Origin: Leptothermofonsia sichuanensis E412 | Lineage (GTDB): Bacteria > Cyanobacteriota > Cyanobacteriia > Leptolyngbyales > Leptolyngbyaceae | Length of the DNA: 64,000 nt | NCBI RefSeq assembly: GCF_019891175.1 | Contig: NZ_CP072600.1 | Coordinates: forward strand, 1,364,001-1,428,000 | Direction of reading: 5' to 3' | Shown here: positions 1-9,150 of the stretch, piece by piece | Layout: every line of letters starts with the position of its first letter | Numbering within the stretch: position 1 is the first letter of the stretch | The notes under the pieces: generated by a model | The model's input: the letters and a program-made list of their open reading frames with translations, nothing else | Database searches by the model: none | Told to the model about the DNA's origin: nothing | Position numbers and translations under genes: made by a program

Positions 1-1431
1 GGTAGTTGCAATGGTATTCAGGTCAGGCTGGGACGGTTGCACCAGTTAATGCTGACAGCGGCGATCGAGCGGATTGACTTTTTGCATGATTTTGAGTTCA
101 CCCAGTCGCCAGTGCAGGATGCTACACCCGAATGTCTTTACCTGGCATTTAATCTGGAGCGGAGTGGACCCCTGAGCAGCACCCAGGAGTTTCGCCTGGA
201 GTATGAAACCCGGATTAAATTGCTGCTGGATACCCTGCGCCAGTCGGAAAACATCTATGAGCAGGTGGAACTGCTGAGTACGCTGGTGCGCCTGAAAGGA
301 CTGGCGTTTGATACGGGACTGGGGCAACCAGTACAGTCCGTTACCGTTGCCATGCTATTGGACGAACTCTACGTCAAAGCTGGAAAACATAAGCTGTGGG
401 CAATTGTGCGGCGGGTTGCGGGTCTGTACGACAAGATGGCTCTGAATCTGGCAGATGTGGTGACGGATATTCTGGTACGGGGTAAGCAGATTGCGATCGG
501 GCGTGCCTACAGTGAAGCTTCTCTGATTACCCGTCCCCTGACTCCCCCCGAAATTATGGAGAAGATTCGGGAGTTTTGCCGCGAAGATGTGCGCGATCGC
601 GTCCTGACCCAGGAAATCCTCATCTACCTGAGTTTGTTAATTAAAGCCGAACCCCAACTGTTCAAAGGCTTTCTCACTTTCCGGGTCGGTTATCTAATTC
701 TGTTGATTACCAGCGAACTGGCAGCCGACCTCCAGGTCACCCAGGATGAAGCCTACGAACGCCTGATGCAGCTCAGTCCCCACGAAATTCAGACCCGGTT
801 GCACCGTACCCTGGTGGGTTACGAAGGTCTGGACAAGGCTTTATTCAAACAGGAGTCGCTGCACATCCGGCAGGAAGAGAAAATCGATTGGGTGGTCCTG
901 CCGGAGGAGGAACCTGTGGTGGAAGACTGGCGGCGCAAACGGCAGCTAGACGGCTCCCTCAATCGGGTACCCCAAAACTTCTACCCCAGGGTCTGGAAGG
1001 TGTTACAACACTGTCGTGGACTGGTCATTGGGGACAAACTGGAACGGCGCAACCGACTGGACAGTGAACCCCTGCTGGCAGAAATGACCCCTGGTGAAAA
1101 GAACTTTGCCTTGCAAGTGGAGCATCTGCTGAACAAGATTCAGGCTCCTGAATATCGCCAGGTGAATGTGGAAGCCTTGATGGAACTGGCCGCGATCGCC
1201 GAACGCAACCCCAGCCTGCAAATCGAAGACTACATCGTGCTCGATGTTCTGATTGGTCACGCGGTTCGCCTGGCCTGGCTGGAGCAACATCCAGAACACG
1301 CTCATGCCTATGAGGGATACAAAGCGGCTGCCTGGCGATCATTCTATGAAAGCTCTCCCTATGACTGTGCCAAATACGTTGCCCAGGCATTGAAATTCCT
1401 GACGCATCTGGGACAGCGATCGCCTGTTTAG
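1..1431 (+). CDS. GH15 / phosphorylase-kinase-alpha-like protein, C-terminal part (5' end outside the window)
   Basis: The frame is open to base 1, so the gene very probably starts upstream; the first in-frame start-like codon (TTG at 37) has no convincing ribosome site. The visible ~476 residues are largely helical. The segment 'RLMQLSPHEIQTRLHR' and the preceding 'FRVGYLILLITSELA' resemble the C-terminal region of phosphorylase b kinase alpha/beta-like glycoside hydrolase family 15 proteins, which are about 1000 residues long in cyanobacteria. The (alpha/alpha)6 catalytic part would then lie outside the window. A role in glycogen or oligosaccharide metabolism is family inference only. The assignment rests on motif resemblance, not on catalytic residues, and is moderate. 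Confidence 0.6.
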   Translation, partial: GSCNGIQVRLGRLHQLMLTAAIERIDFLHDFEFTQSPVQDATPECLYLAFNLERSGPLSSTQEFRLEYETRIKLLLDTLRQSENIYEQVELLSTLVRLKGLAFDTGLGQPVQSVTVAMLLDELYVKAGKHKLWAIVRRVAGLYDKMALNLADVVTDILVRGKQIAIGRAYSEASLITRPLTPPEIMEKIREFCREDVRDRVLTQEILIYLSLLIKAEPQLFKGFLTFRVGYLILLITSELAADLQVTQDEAYERLMQLSPHEIQTRLHRTLVGYEGLDKALFKQESLHIRQEEKIDWVVLPEEEPVVEDWRRKRQLDGSLNRVPQNFYPRVWKVLQHCRGLVIGDKLERRNRLDSEPLLAEMTPGEKNFALQVEHLLNKIQAPEYRQVNVEALMELAAIAERNPSLQIEDYIVLDVLIGHAVRLAWLEQHPEHAHAYEGYKAAAWRSFYESSPYDCAKYVAQALKFLTHLGQRSPV

Positions 1432-1529
1432 ACGCAGTATTCAGACACGCAGTGCATCAAAGTATCAGATGCCAGCCTGAAAAGGCTACTATTTCAACTC
1501 ACTTGCAGAAATTTCTCATTTATAAATAG

Positions 1530-1674
1530 TTGCTTGTTTCATCGGGGTCAACACGGTGTTTTACAGCTTTTTACTGCCGATGGGCAACTGGTTCCCACCC
1601 CAGAGGAAGCGGCAAATCAGGCAGAGGAATTATTAGCCCACTACCGCAGTCAGTTCGGCAAGTTGCCAAACTAG
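1530..1674 (+). pseudogene. Short open remnant, possible Uma2-type C-terminal tail
   Basis: One frame stays open to the TAG at 1672-1674 and encodes a tail containing 'LQLFTADGQLVPTPEEAANQ' and then a charged helical end. This pattern of sugar-binding-like strand plus EQAxx helical tail recalls the C-termini of Uma2/endonuclease-like proteins common in cyanobacteria. There is no start codon with a ribosome site, and no catalytic part upstream. I read it as a gene fragment; it could also be chance coding potential. Confidence 0.25.
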
Positions 1675-1684
1675 ACTCAAAGCC

Positions 1685-1709
1685 CCCAAAAACCTCCGGG
1701 GTCTAAGCC
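1685..1709. repeat. Half copy of the AAACCTCCGAGGTCT palindrome family
   Basis: The bases AACCTCCGGGGTCTAAGCC closely match one arm and flank (AAACCTCCGAGGTCTAAGCC) of the long hairpins that follow both DGR target genes at 37846-37879 and 40769-40802. The other arm is missing here. It shows that the hairpin sequence is not confined to the DGR locus. Confidence 0.5.
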
Positions 1710-1718
1710 TGCCATCTA

Positions 1719-2834
1719 CTACAATCTTCCAAGCAGGTAGCTTGCGATCGCCCCCACCAGCACCACAGCAACGATCATGCCAAACCCAATCCACAGGAGG
1801 GGAATGCCGCGCCAGGAGATAATCTCTAAGCTGCCCGATGGCAGAAAGCGAATTTGAAACTTTGCCAGCGGTAAAGGCGTTTCAACTCCCTCCGGTTCAG
1901 CCGGGGGACGCAGCAAATCAGGTAAGGGAGTCTGCTGGGCATAGTCTAAGGCAGATTGATTCAGGGGTTCATAGGCAGCGATTGTCCCTGTTGCATCGAC
2001 TCCTACCTGATAAACCAGGGGGCGATCGCTGCTGATCTCCTGATTCCATGCCTGGTTCAACCGTCGCTCTAGCTGTTCCGCCAGTGCCTGCACCTGCCCA
2101 TAGTCCAGCATTTCTGGAGCCGTTTCCAGTAAGGAAGGCGGGGAATGGGAAGTTCCAGTCGCTTTTTTGCCCAGGGTGCAGAGGGCGATCGCCTGAGTTG
2201 TGCCCAGTGCCCCGGCTCCCAGAACCCTGGCATCCAGAGGTAATAGAAATCCCATCTGGGACAGCAACAGGCTACCTGTAAATAAAGCAAATGCCAGCAA
2301 AACTGCAATGGGGGGCACAACAATCCATTTCCAACTGTGTCTGGCGTATTCCCGCAACACCAGCCATTGGGCAAACCCCAACCAGAAGGCACACAAAGTT
2401 GCCAGCAGGACACCTAAAATTCCGCCCAACCAGGAAAGATTTTGTAGAGGAAGATTCGCGACACCAGCAAAAACCAAGTCACGCCAACCTTGCAGAGTAA
2501 TCATGAACAGCACATAACCGGCTGCACTTGCCAGAATCCAGAGCCAGTCAGGGACGTATCGTCGCAAAACCAGCCATTGGGTCGCTCCCACAATTAATCC
2601 GGAGACCAATCCCATCACCAGTGTTCCCAGCATCCCCTGGAGTTGCCAGAATGCTGCGATTACGGGAGTCTTGAGGGAGCTTAAAATGCCTTCCACCAGA
2701 AGCCAGCCGAAGCCAGTTGCCAGCACAAATAGAAGCGTAAACTTGAGCCGATCAAACGGAGGAATCAGAAATTCGTGAAACCGCAGGGGTTGGATCGGTG
2801 CCATTGTTGAGGAGGAACCTGTAGGCGATCGCAT
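1719..2834 (-). CDS. Hypothetical multi-pass membrane protein
   Basis: A 371-aa protein with about six hydrophobic segments in the first 225 residues (around 30-50, 65-90, 100-120, 140-165, 170-190 and 200-215), then a soluble domain at about 230-340 and a last membrane anchor at about 345-370. The soluble part contains 'VYQVGVDATGTIAAYEPLNQ' followed by 'PLAKFQIRFLPSGSLEI', a pattern seen in other uncharacterised cyanobacterial proteins. The start at 2834 has AGAAGG about eight bases upstream; the in-frame Met at 2801 lacks a ribosome site. No function is assigned. Confidence 0.7.
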   Translation of the reverse strand: MRSPTGSSSTMAPIQPLRFHEFLIPPFDRLKFTLLFVLATGFGWLLVEGILSSLKTPVIAAFWQLQGMLGTLVMGLVSGLIVGATQWLVLRRYVPDWLWILASAAGYVLFMITLQGWRDLVFAGVANLPLQNLSWLGGILGVLLATLCAFWLGFAQWLVLREYARHSWKWIVVPPIAVLLAFALFTGSLLLSQMGFLLPLDARVLGAGALGTTQAIALCTLGKKATGTSHSPPSLLETAPEMLDYGQVQALAEQLERRLNQAWNQEISSDRPLVYQVGVDATGTIAAYEPLNQSALDYAQQTPLPDLLRPPAEPEGVETPLPLAKFQIRFLPSGSLEIISWRGIPLLWIGFGMIVAVVLVGAIASYLLGRL

Positions 2835-3172
2835 AAGTCATCCTTCTAAAGATAGGTAGAGGACTTTTGCATAAGTGTTAAGGTTTGGGGTTAGTAAACG
2901 GAGTTGTGAGGATCAAAACTCGAATTTCCCAAGCTGCTCAAGGAAAAACTTTAGCATTTACCGCCTCTACCTGGGCTTTTGCTCATACTTCGCAAAGTCC
3001 TGGGATGTGAGAAGTCCTTGACTTTTCCTGAAATCGGCGGGAACTATAGCATTAGTGACAGTAGGGACAGTTATTCAAAACCCATGACAGACGACCCAGA
3101 TCATTTCCGCTCTGATAACTGACATTCCCACCCATCACTGACCACTTAATTGAAAACCTTTCGGGCAACCAG
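2835..3172. other. Divergent intergenic region, nothing recognised
   Basis: This spacer lies between the divergent membrane protein and gmd, so promoters for both are expected here. I found no convincing repeat, RNA or conserved operator. Confidence 0.4.
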
Positions 3173-4252
3173 ATGACATCAACGAAACGGGCACTGATTA
3201 CTGGCATCACTGGACAGGATGGCTCCTACCTGAGCGAACTCCTGCTGGAAAAAGGCTACGAGGTCCACGGCATCATCCGTCGCACCTCCACCTTCAACAC
3301 CGACCGGATCGACCACATCTACGAAGATCCCCACCAGTTGGACGCTCGCCTGTTCCTCCACTACGGTGACCTCACCGATGGCACCACCCTGCGCCGCATC
3401 CTGGAAGAGGTGCAGCCCATCGAAATCTACAACCTCGGTGCCCAGTCCCATGTCCGGGTCAGCTTCGATGCCCCCGAATACACCGTCGATACCGTGGGGA
3501 TGGGCACCCTGCGCGTCCTGGAAGCGGTCCGGGATTACCAGCGTCGCACGGGCATCCAGGTGCGCTTTTACCAGGCAGGCTCCTCAGAGATGTTTGGCAA
3601 AGTGCAGGAAATTCCCCAGAAGGAGACCACCCCCTTCTATCCCCGCAGTCCCTATGCCTGTGCCAAGGTCTATGCCCACTGGCAAACGGTGAACTACCGG
3701 GAGTCCTACGGGCTGTTTGCCTGCAATGGCATCCTGTTCAACCACGAGTCACCCCGACGGGGAGAAACCTTTGTCACCCGCAAGATTACCCGTGCCCTGG
3801 CCCGCATCGTCGCTGGACAGCAGAAGAAGCTGTACATGGGGAACCTGGATGCCAAACGGGACTGGGGCTATGCCAAGGACTATGTGCGGGCGATGTGGCT
3901 GATGTTGCAGCAGCAGGAGCCAGATGACTATGTGGTGGCCACGGGGGAGACCTACTCGGTGCGGGAGTTTCTGGACATTGCCTTTGGCTATGTGAATCTG
4001 AACTGGCAGGACTATGTGGAGTTTGATGAGCGGTATCTGCGACCGGCAGAGGTGGAGTTGTTAATTGGGGACCCGGCGAAGGCGAAGGCAAAGCTGGGCT
4101 GGGAGCCATCGGTGACGTTTGAGCAGTTGGTGCACTTGATGGTGGAGGCAGACCTGAAGGCGTTGGGGTTGATTCCGCTCAATGGGGGCGTGGTGCAGTC
4201 CGTCAGGGATGTTGCCACTGTCCGCCAGAGTGTTGGAACGTCAATGTCCTGA
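3173..4252 (+). CDS. gmd: GDP-mannose 4,6-dehydratase
   Basis: Converts GDP-D-mannose to GDP-4-keto-6-deoxy-D-mannose, the first committed step toward GDP-fucose and GDP-rhamnose for surface polysaccharides. The 359-aa extended short-chain dehydrogenase has the N-terminal Rossmann motif [11 protein letters not shown] (residues 10-20), the Gmd-typical '[17 protein letters not shown]', and the catalytic YxxxK as '[10 protein letters not shown]' preceded by 'GSSEMFG'. Length is normal for the family. No fucose synthase (fcl) follows; instead a convergent gene overlaps its last 12 bases. Confidence 0.97.
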   Translation: MTSTKRALITGITGQDGSYLSELLLEKGYEVHGIIRRTSTFNTDRIDHIYEDPHQLDARLFLHYGDLTDGTTLRRILEEVQPIEIYNLGAQSHVRVSFDAPEYTVDTVGMGTLRVLEAVRDYQRRTGIQVRFYQAGSSEMFGKVQEIPQKETTPFYPRSPYACAKVYAHWQTVNYRESYGLFACNGILFNHESPRRGETFVTRKITRALARIVAGQQKKLYMGNLDAKRDWGYAKDYVRAMWLMLQQQEPDDYVVATGETYSVREFLDIAFGYVNLNWQDYVEFDERYLRPAEVELLIGDPAKAKAKLGWEPSVTFEQLVHLMVEADLKALGLIPLNGGVVQSVRDVATVRQSVGTSMS

Positions 4253-4753
4253 AGGATTGTAAGGGTGGGAGAGGATTTGATAGATGAGGGCGATCGCCGC
4301 CGCCTCATCAGCCGCTACAAATACCCTCTCCTTTCCCAGACTTTGAAAAAATAACTGGCTGGCTGAACTGACATGCAAAAGAATGACAGGTTTCCCCGCT
4401 TTAATTGCCAGAGCCACTTCTGAAGCTGTTCCAGCACCCATACCACAGGCAACCACCACCTGACTGGATAACACATTGATATTGTTACGGGCACTTCCCA
4501 TACCCGTCAGGATGGGAATATCTATGGCTTCTGAGAGCTGGTGGCGATCGTTGGACGGTAAAATTCCTACCGTCAATCCACCCCCCCGTTTGGCTCCCCG
4601 ACTGGCGGCATCCATCACCCCACAGTTGCGTCCCCCCGTCAGCAAGATCCAACCTGCCTCCGCAATTAACCGGCCAAGCTGGTAGGCGGCCTGTTTTTCT
4701 ACCTCCGTAGCCCCTTCACCGGGACCCATAACTCCAATAATGGGTTGGCTCAT
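4241..4753 (-). CDS. LOG/SLOG-fold protein (TIGR00725-like)
   Basis: A 170-aa Rossmann-like protein with the nucleotide-binding motifs 'GVMGPGEGA' at the N-terminus, '[19 protein letters not shown]' in the middle and '[20 protein letters not shown]' near residue 110. This matches the LOG/SLOG superfamily, which includes cytokinin-activating phosphoribohydrolases and nucleotide-sensor proteins. The canonical PGGxGTxxE loop reads GMGAGTASE here, so it belongs to the TIGR00725-like branch of unknown substrate. Its 3' end overlaps gmd tail to tail. Confidence 0.8.
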   Translation of the reverse strand: MSQPIIGVMGPGEGATEVEKQAAYQLGRLIAEAGWILLTGGRNCGVMDAASRGAKRGGGLTVGILPSNDRHQLSEAIDIPILTGMGSARNNINVLSSQVVVACGMGAGTASEVALAIKAGKPVILLHVSSASQLFFQSLGKERVFVAADEAAAIALIYQILSHPYNPSGH

Positions 4754-4905
4754 AATAAGAAATCCTGACTTCTAGAACGCCGGTACAGAAATCGAATTTC
4801 TTCTACCGGCTACCCAAGTTTCGTTAAATTTCTCACAAGAAATCCGATTTCTTGGAATTCTGAACCGATGCTCTAGCCTGAATAATTCATCAGAAGGATA
4901 GCCCT

Positions 4906-4928
4906 GTGTCCAGGCAGAACCTGGACAC
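4906..4928. repeat. Perfect 9-bp-stem hairpin
   Basis: GTGTCCAGG, loop CAGAA, CCTGGACAC. There is no adjacent T tract, so it is more likely a repeat element than a terminator. Confidence 0.6.
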
Positions 4929-4939
4929 CGTTCTAAACC

Positions 4940-5004
4940 CCTATCCGAAAACTTCCTCAGTCTGGATTTGAGCGTTGTCCATTGGGGCTTTTCGGATAGG
5001 CTTT
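4940..5004. repeat. Family-1 palindromic repeat (MITE-like), copy 1
   Basis: Terminal inverted repeats CTATCCGAAAA ... TTTTCGGATAG flank the core TTCCTCAGTCTGG...GTTGTCCATTGGGG. The core is essentially identical to copies at 20133-20201 and, inverted, 16524-16592. More degenerate copies are at 10688-10755 and 12643-12703. Confidence 0.75.
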
Positions 5005-5391
5005 AATGCGGCTCTACCGCTTATGCGGTAGGCAGAGCCTCCAGAACCCATTCCCACGCAGAGCATAGGAACAAGAACAGCCTCCAGGAACACCCTGTCG
5101 AACCTGAGCAATCGCTCAAAGCTTTTCCAGATGAAGAATCTAAGCATTTTTCCAGAAAAGTCATGAATAGTGGAGGCTGACAACCGAATAATCTTACTCC
5201 TCTATAGCGTTATCAAATCCAGCGTTATTGAATCCAGCGAGGACATACATTAGCTGTAGAACCCTTTACCTCGTTACGAAGCAGCGCCCTCACCAGGGGC
5301 ATTTCCAGGTAGAGCCTGGAACCGAGAAGGAATTGTTCCTAAAGGTTTGTTCCTAAAAAAGTTGCACATCCCATACCTGACAACCCACAAC

Positions 5392-5463
5392 CCACCCCTC
5401 CTCTCTCCTTTCTCTTCTCTTCTCTCCTCTCTTCTCTCTTCTCTCCTCTCTCCCCTCCCCCCT
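5392..5463. repeat. Polypyrimidine (CT-rich) tract
   Basis: About 70 bases of almost pure C/T on the + strand (TCTCTTCTCTTCTCTCC-type units) lie about 90 bases upstream of the exported protein at 5557. Low-complexity sequence; mirror-symmetric parts could adopt non-B DNA. No function is shown. Confidence 0.75.
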
Positions 5464-5556
5464 GAAAAAAAATCGAGGTTTCGGGAAAGATTTCTACAGT
5501 AATGTCGTCACATCAAAGGTGGATGAAACGCAAGATTGGGTGAGAGGAGTTTTAAG

Positions 5557-6237
5557 ATGAGACGCGAAATAGCCTTACTGACTCTGGCAGCCTGTTTGGG
5601 TGTGATAGGTCTCAGCGACTATGGCATCAGCCATGCAACACCATCGTCAGCGGTTGAAACTGTGCTTGAGGTAATTGCCCAAACATCGTCCTCAACCCTC
5701 ACAAAGCCCTGGTATAACTGCACAACCCTTGAACGCTGGAATCCTGGTAAGCAGAACTGGTGTCAAAAAGTTGAGAAGCTAAAGAATATTCGTTATCAGG
5801 TGCCATACTTTGCTACATTTCAGCTTGAAAATGGCATTTATGAGCATCCCGGCAAGCAACTGAGAGTTGCTTTAGTAGATCAATCCGGTACGATCGCCTT
5901 CGGGGATCTGAATCGAGATGGCAGGGAAGATGCCGCCACCCTGCTCAGGGTGAACGCAGGCGGAGCCGGAACCTTTGTCTACCTGGCTGCCGTTGAAAAT
6001 GCAGGCGAGAACCCTAAAAATCAGACAACGCTACTCCTGGGCGATCGCGTGGAAGTTCAGTCAATTACCATCAACCGTGCCCGGATCCGGGTAGATATGA
6101 TGACCCATGCTCCCAACGATCCCCCCTGTTGCCCGACCCAGCCCACCACCCGACTCTATGCCCTCAACAAGAACCACCTGCAACCCCTAACCCAACCCGT
6201 TCTTACTTCCCTCCTATCGTCTTGCCAACCGATGTAA
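5557..6237 (+). CDS. Exported protein of unknown function
   Basis: A 226-aa protein. The start at 5557 is chosen because GGAG lies seven bases upstream and it gives a standard signal peptide (MRREIALLTLAACLGVIG...). The mature part includes 'WYNCTTLERWNPGKQNWCQK', then 'GTIAFGDLNRDGREDAATLL', an FG-GAP-like/Asp-rich loop, and a C-terminal region with a CC pair in 'NDPPCCPTQPTTRLY'. The DLNRDGREDA loop suggests a repeat-type calcium or structural site, which is inference. It converges on the C39-like peptidase, overlapping its 3' end by 24 bases. Confidence 0.65.
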   Translation: MRREIALLTLAACLGVIGLSDYGISHATPSSAVETVLEVIAQTSSSTLTKPWYNCTTLERWNPGKQNWCQKVEKLKNIRYQVPYFATFQLENGIYEHPGKQLRVALVDQSGTIAFGDLNRDGREDAATLLRVNAGGAGTFVYLAAVENAGENPKNQTTLLLGDRVEVQSITINRARIRVDMMTHAPNDPPCCPTQPTTRLYALNKNHLQPLTQPVLTSLLSSCQPM

Positions 6238-7251
6238 CCAGATGTAATCTTCTCCTTCCGGTGAACATTTTGACTGAATCAACCAGTTGGAATAGTGAAG
6301 ATTGGCTCCAGATAGATCATTCCGGTAGCCAGAAGAGGTCCACTCGCCATAGGGATCGTTGACAAAGAACCCATGCTGGTCGTAGCCGCGCACAACGATA
6401 ATGTGTCCGAAGTCCGTGAAGTAGCCATGGATGATACAGGGGCGACCTTCGGCGATCGCCTTCCGGATGTCGAACAGGGTGCCGCGCTCTGTAAAGTTAT
6501 TCACCAGCCCATAATTGCGAGACATGGTGGCAAGGTCGTAGGGGTCCCAACGGCTCAAGCCATTATTTTCCATATAGCGATATAGTTCATCTTCCAGTTG
6601 CCCGACGCCACTGCCTCGAATTCCCAGATACGCCATGACCATGGCAAACGAAGTGACATTGCACGCTCCATTGGGGTTGAGCACATTATCCAGTTGGCTC
6701 TTGTAGGGCACATTCAAGCGCACCGTAGTCGGCAACCCCCCGGTCCCCATTGATTGCTGCGGGATGGAAATCACCTGAGGCTGCTGGTTAATGAACTGGA
6801 CATGGGGAGCATAGACAAACCAGGTGTTGCGGGCTGGAGTACCCAGCGTATCCCACAAAAGGGCAAGTTTGAGATGATTGTTACTTGCCGTTGCCCAGGA
6901 TTGAAGATTAAACACCCGCCCGCCTGCAACTTCCACCTTATCCTGGGCAGGTAATTGAGAGGAATCCGCAGTGGACTGCTTAAACACGGTTTTCTGCATC
7001 ACGCGCAGACTGGGGGGCCGGACCAGTTGAACGTGGGGAGCAAAAACGCACCAGGTATTGCGAGGTGGATCCCCAAAAACATCCCGCAGCAACGCTACTC
7101 GCAGATGATTGCGGTCAATCGCCTTCCAGGAGTGGATGTCAAACACTCGACCGGCTGCAATTTCAACCTTTTCCCCCACAGGCAACAGGGAGGCTTGCTC
7201 TGTAGTCAACTTGAAAACGGTGTTCTGCGTAACCCTGAGCTGAATAGACAT
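6214..7251 (-). CDS. C39-like papain-fold peptidase with duplicated N-terminal modules
   Basis: A 345-aa protein. Residues about 5-77 and 78-150 are two copies of a ~72-residue module (compare 'LRVTQNTVFKLTTEQASLLP' with 'LRVMQKTVFKQSTADSSQLP', and 'RNTWCVFAPHVQ' with 'RNTWFVYAPHVQ'). Residues about 180-340 form a Peptidase_C39_2-type domain with the likely catalytic Cys in 'NGACNVTSFAM', His in 'FGHIIVVRGYD' and Asp in 'VNDPYGEW'. No signal peptide is visible, so either it acts in the cytoplasm or leaves by another route. The N-terminal repeats may bind a cell-wall or protein ligand; that is unproven. Confidence 0.75.
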   Translation of the reverse strand: MSIQLRVTQNTVFKLTTEQASLLPVGEKVEIAAGRVFDIHSWKAIDRNHLRVALLRDVFGDPPRNTWCVFAPHVQLVRPPSLRVMQKTVFKQSTADSSQLPAQDKVEVAGGRVFNLQSWATASNNHLKLALLWDTLGTPARNTWFVYAPHVQFINQQPQVISIPQQSMGTGGLPTTVRLNVPYKSQLDNVLNPNGACNVTSFAMVMAYLGIRGSGVGQLEDELYRYMENNGLSRWDPYDLATMSRNYGLVNNFTERGTLFDIRKAIAEGRPCIIHGYFTDFGHIIVVRGYDQHGFFVNDPYGEWTSSGYRNDLSGANLHYSNWLIQSKCSPEGEDYIWLHRLARR

Positions 7252-7443
7252 GCAAACGTTAACTTTATGTAAAAAGATTTGCAGTTTAGAGATTTAACCG
7301 CTATCTATAGTAGGTACGCTGCAAGGTTAATACTAGATGTAGCGCTTTCAGGAACTACCGCCCGATTTTTATAGCGTTCCATCCAGTAGTCCGTGGACCC
7401 ATTCCTGGCAGCAGGAAACCATTAGCCATTAAACATTAGGACA

Positions 7444-7638
7444 ATGAACTACCAACAGCAACTAAATCCCTGGGTGATTCACAAACTATTACCTAACCTG
7501 AGTCAACTGGCTGTCCTCCGGTTTCGCCGTCGCAACGATGCGGAGGCCTATCTGCGAGTTCTTAAACAAACTCAACCCCACGCTAAATTCGCAATTACAT
7601 TTGATGTTGGACAGGGCGAGTACGCCAAAGCTGAGTAA
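7444..7638 (+). CDS. Small conserved cyanobacterial protein
   Basis: A 64-aa protein beginning MNYQQQLNPWVIHKLLPNLS. A basic stretch (RFRRRNDAEAYLRVLKQ) predicts one amphipathic helix followed by a short strand segment. An AGGA lies just upstream of the ATG. It resembles short hypothetical proteins that recur in cyanobacteria; no function is known to me. It stands alone, upstream of and in the same direction as the methyltransferase. Confidence 0.55.
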   Translation: MNYQQQLNPWVIHKLLPNLSQLAVLRFRRRNDAEAYLRVLKQTQPHAKFAITFDVGQGEYAKAE

Positions 7639-7781
7639 CATTAACTGTATTTGCGGAGTGTGGTGTTGAAACAACTGAATAGTTATAGATGCCATTTGCA
7701 TTTAAAGCAAGAGCATTGTCAAACAACTCAACGTTTATTCGGTCAACCCCTTTCTCTGTGTCACAATGAAGACCACTACTG

Positions 7782-8999
7782 GTGGTGGACATGTCAGCAG
7801 AGACGGGAAAAACCAAAAACAGTTCAGCTCTCGGTAATCAGATCGCCCGACAGATTGCCGAGAGTTTGGCTTTCAGGATCACATTTGCCCAGTTTATGGA
7901 TCTGGCGCTATACCACCCGCTGTACGGGTACTATGCGGTTAACGCAGCACAGATTGGAAGCCAGGGTGATTTTTTTACGTCTCCCCACCTGGGGGCAGAT
8001 TTTGGTGAAATGCTGGCTGAGCAGTTTGTTCAGATGTGGCAGTTAATGGGGCACCCCAATCCGTTTACGCTGGTTGAAATGGGAGCCGGTCAGGGACTTC
8101 TGGCAGCCGATATATTGAGCTATTTAGAGAGACGCTATCCCAATTTTTTTGAATCCCTGGAATATCTTGTGATTGAGCGGGCCACTGCCTTAATTGCGGA
8201 ACAACGCCGTTATCTTAGCCGGTTTGCTGGCATGGGGAATCGTCTGCGCTGGGGTTGTCTGGCAGATCTGGACTCAGAATCGGTGACTGGTTGCTTTTTT
8301 TCCAACGAACTGGTAGACGCTTTACCTGTGCATCAGGTGGTTAAAGAGGCCGGACAACTGCGGGAAGTATACGTCACCATCGAGCAAACCGATGGGGAGG
8401 AACAACGGTTTGTGGAGGTCGTCGGTGATCTGTCTACCCCCCATCTGGAAGCGTACTTCACCCAGGTCGGGATTGATTTACTGGCGGATGCTTATGCTGA
8501 CGGATATCGAACAGAAGTCAATTTAGCGGCTCTGGACTGGCTAAGCACCGTGGCAGACCGACTCCAGCGTGGCTATGTTTTGACGATTGATTACGGATAC
8601 ACGAGCGATCGCTACTATCACCCCAGGCGCTCTGAAGGAACGTTGCAGTGCTACTACCGTCATGCTCACCATTCCAATCCCTACCTTTATGTTGGGCAGC
8701 AGGACATCACTGCTCATGTAGACTTTACGGCTCTGGAACGCCAGGGGGCGCGTTCTGGACTCCAGACCCTTGGCTTTACCAGGCAGGGAATGTTTCTGAT
8801 GGCACTGGGCCTGGGCGATCGCATGGCTGCCCTGAGTCAATCAGAAACCCGTGATCCGCAGGCGATTGTAGCCATCCTGCAACGTCGAGATGCACTCCAC
8901 CAGTTAGTGAACCCAATGGGCTTAGGCAACTTTGGGGTGCTGATTCAGGGCAAGGGCATAGATGGAAACAGCTCCCTGAAGGGACTGTGGCAGGGCTAA
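7782..8999 (+). CDS. SAM-dependent methyltransferase, MidA/NDUFAF7 family
   Basis: A 405-aa class I methyltransferase of the family that includes NDUFAF7, the arginine methyltransferase of mitochondrial complex I assembly. Diagnostic parts are the N-terminal 'FMDLALYHPLYGYY', 'GDFFTSPHLGADFGEMLAEQ', the SAM-binding 'TLVEMGAGQGLLAADIL' (about residue 98) and 'FFSNELVDALPVHQVV'. In cyanobacteria a role in NDH-1 assembly is plausible by homology but not shown. Met at 7791 (MSAETGK) is an alternative start. Confidence 0.88.
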   Translation: MVDMSAETGKTKNSSALGNQIARQIAESLAFRITFAQFMDLALYHPLYGYYAVNAAQIGSQGDFFTSPHLGADFGEMLAEQFVQMWQLMGHPNPFTLVEMGAGQGLLAADILSYLERRYPNFFESLEYLVIERATALIAEQRRYLSRFAGMGNRLRWGCLADLDSESVTGCFFSNELVDALPVHQVVKEAGQLREVYVTIEQTDGEEQRFVEVVGDLSTPHLEAYFTQVGIDLLADAYADGYRTEVNLAALDWLSTVADRLQRGYVLTIDYGYTSDRYYHPRRSEGTLQCYYRHAHHSNPYLYVGQQDITAHVDFTALERQGARSGLQTLGFTRQGMFLMALGLGDRMAALSQSETRDPQAIVAILQRRDALHQLVNPMGLGNFGVLIQGKGIDGNSSLKGLWQG

Positions 9000-9000
9000 A

Positions 9001-9041
9001 GGATGAAGGATAAAGACTCAAAACGTCTTTATCCTTCATCC
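9001..9041. terminator. Perfect 17-bp-stem hairpin between convergent genes
   Basis: GGATGAAGGATAAAGAC, loop TCAAAAC, GTCTTTATCCTTCATCC, beginning two bases after the methyltransferase stop. It lies between convergent genes and could end transcription from either side. There is no long T tract, so the terminator call is by position. The arm CTTTATCCTTCATCC recurs near 12702-12720 before ispE, so it may also be a dispersed repeat. Confidence 0.5.
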
Positions 9042-9082
9042 CTCATCTGTCCCCGGGGTGGCTGATTCTGGGTCTGAATTAA

Positions 9083-9130
9083 AGGTTGTATGAATTGAAA
9101 CTCCGTTCCAATTCATAGGACTATTCAGCA
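9083..9130. repeat. Family-3 palindrome (ATGAATTGAAAC/TTTCAATTCAT), copy 1
   Basis: TATGAATTGAAACTCCGTTCCAATTCATA followed by ATTCAGCAA. Related copies sit near 15898-15940, 49372-49432 and 51346-51408, each followed by TTCAGCA. Confidence 0.6.
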
Positions 9131-9150
9131 ACACCACCATCCCCTTGCCG

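Larger units (their letters stand above)
4754..5556. other. Repeat-rich 0.8-kb intergenic region
   Basis: No gene is supported. The stretch contains GAAATCCGATTTCT-type palindromes (4791-4805 and 4838-4855), a perfect hairpin at 4906-4928 (GTGTCCAGG/CCTGGACAC), a family-1 palindromic repeat (4940-5004), a run including CCCACGCAGAGCATAGGAAC of a type often seen dispersed in cyanobacteria (about 5028-5075), and a long polypyrimidine tract just upstream of the next gene. An 80-codon open frame on the minus strand (4941-5183) is built from these repeats. Confidence 0.7.

Noticed and set aside
4941-5183. 80-codon minus-strand frame containing PMLCVGMGSGGSAYR.
   Set aside because: Composed of dispersed repeat sequence including a family-1 palindrome; no ribosome site and no protein-like pattern.
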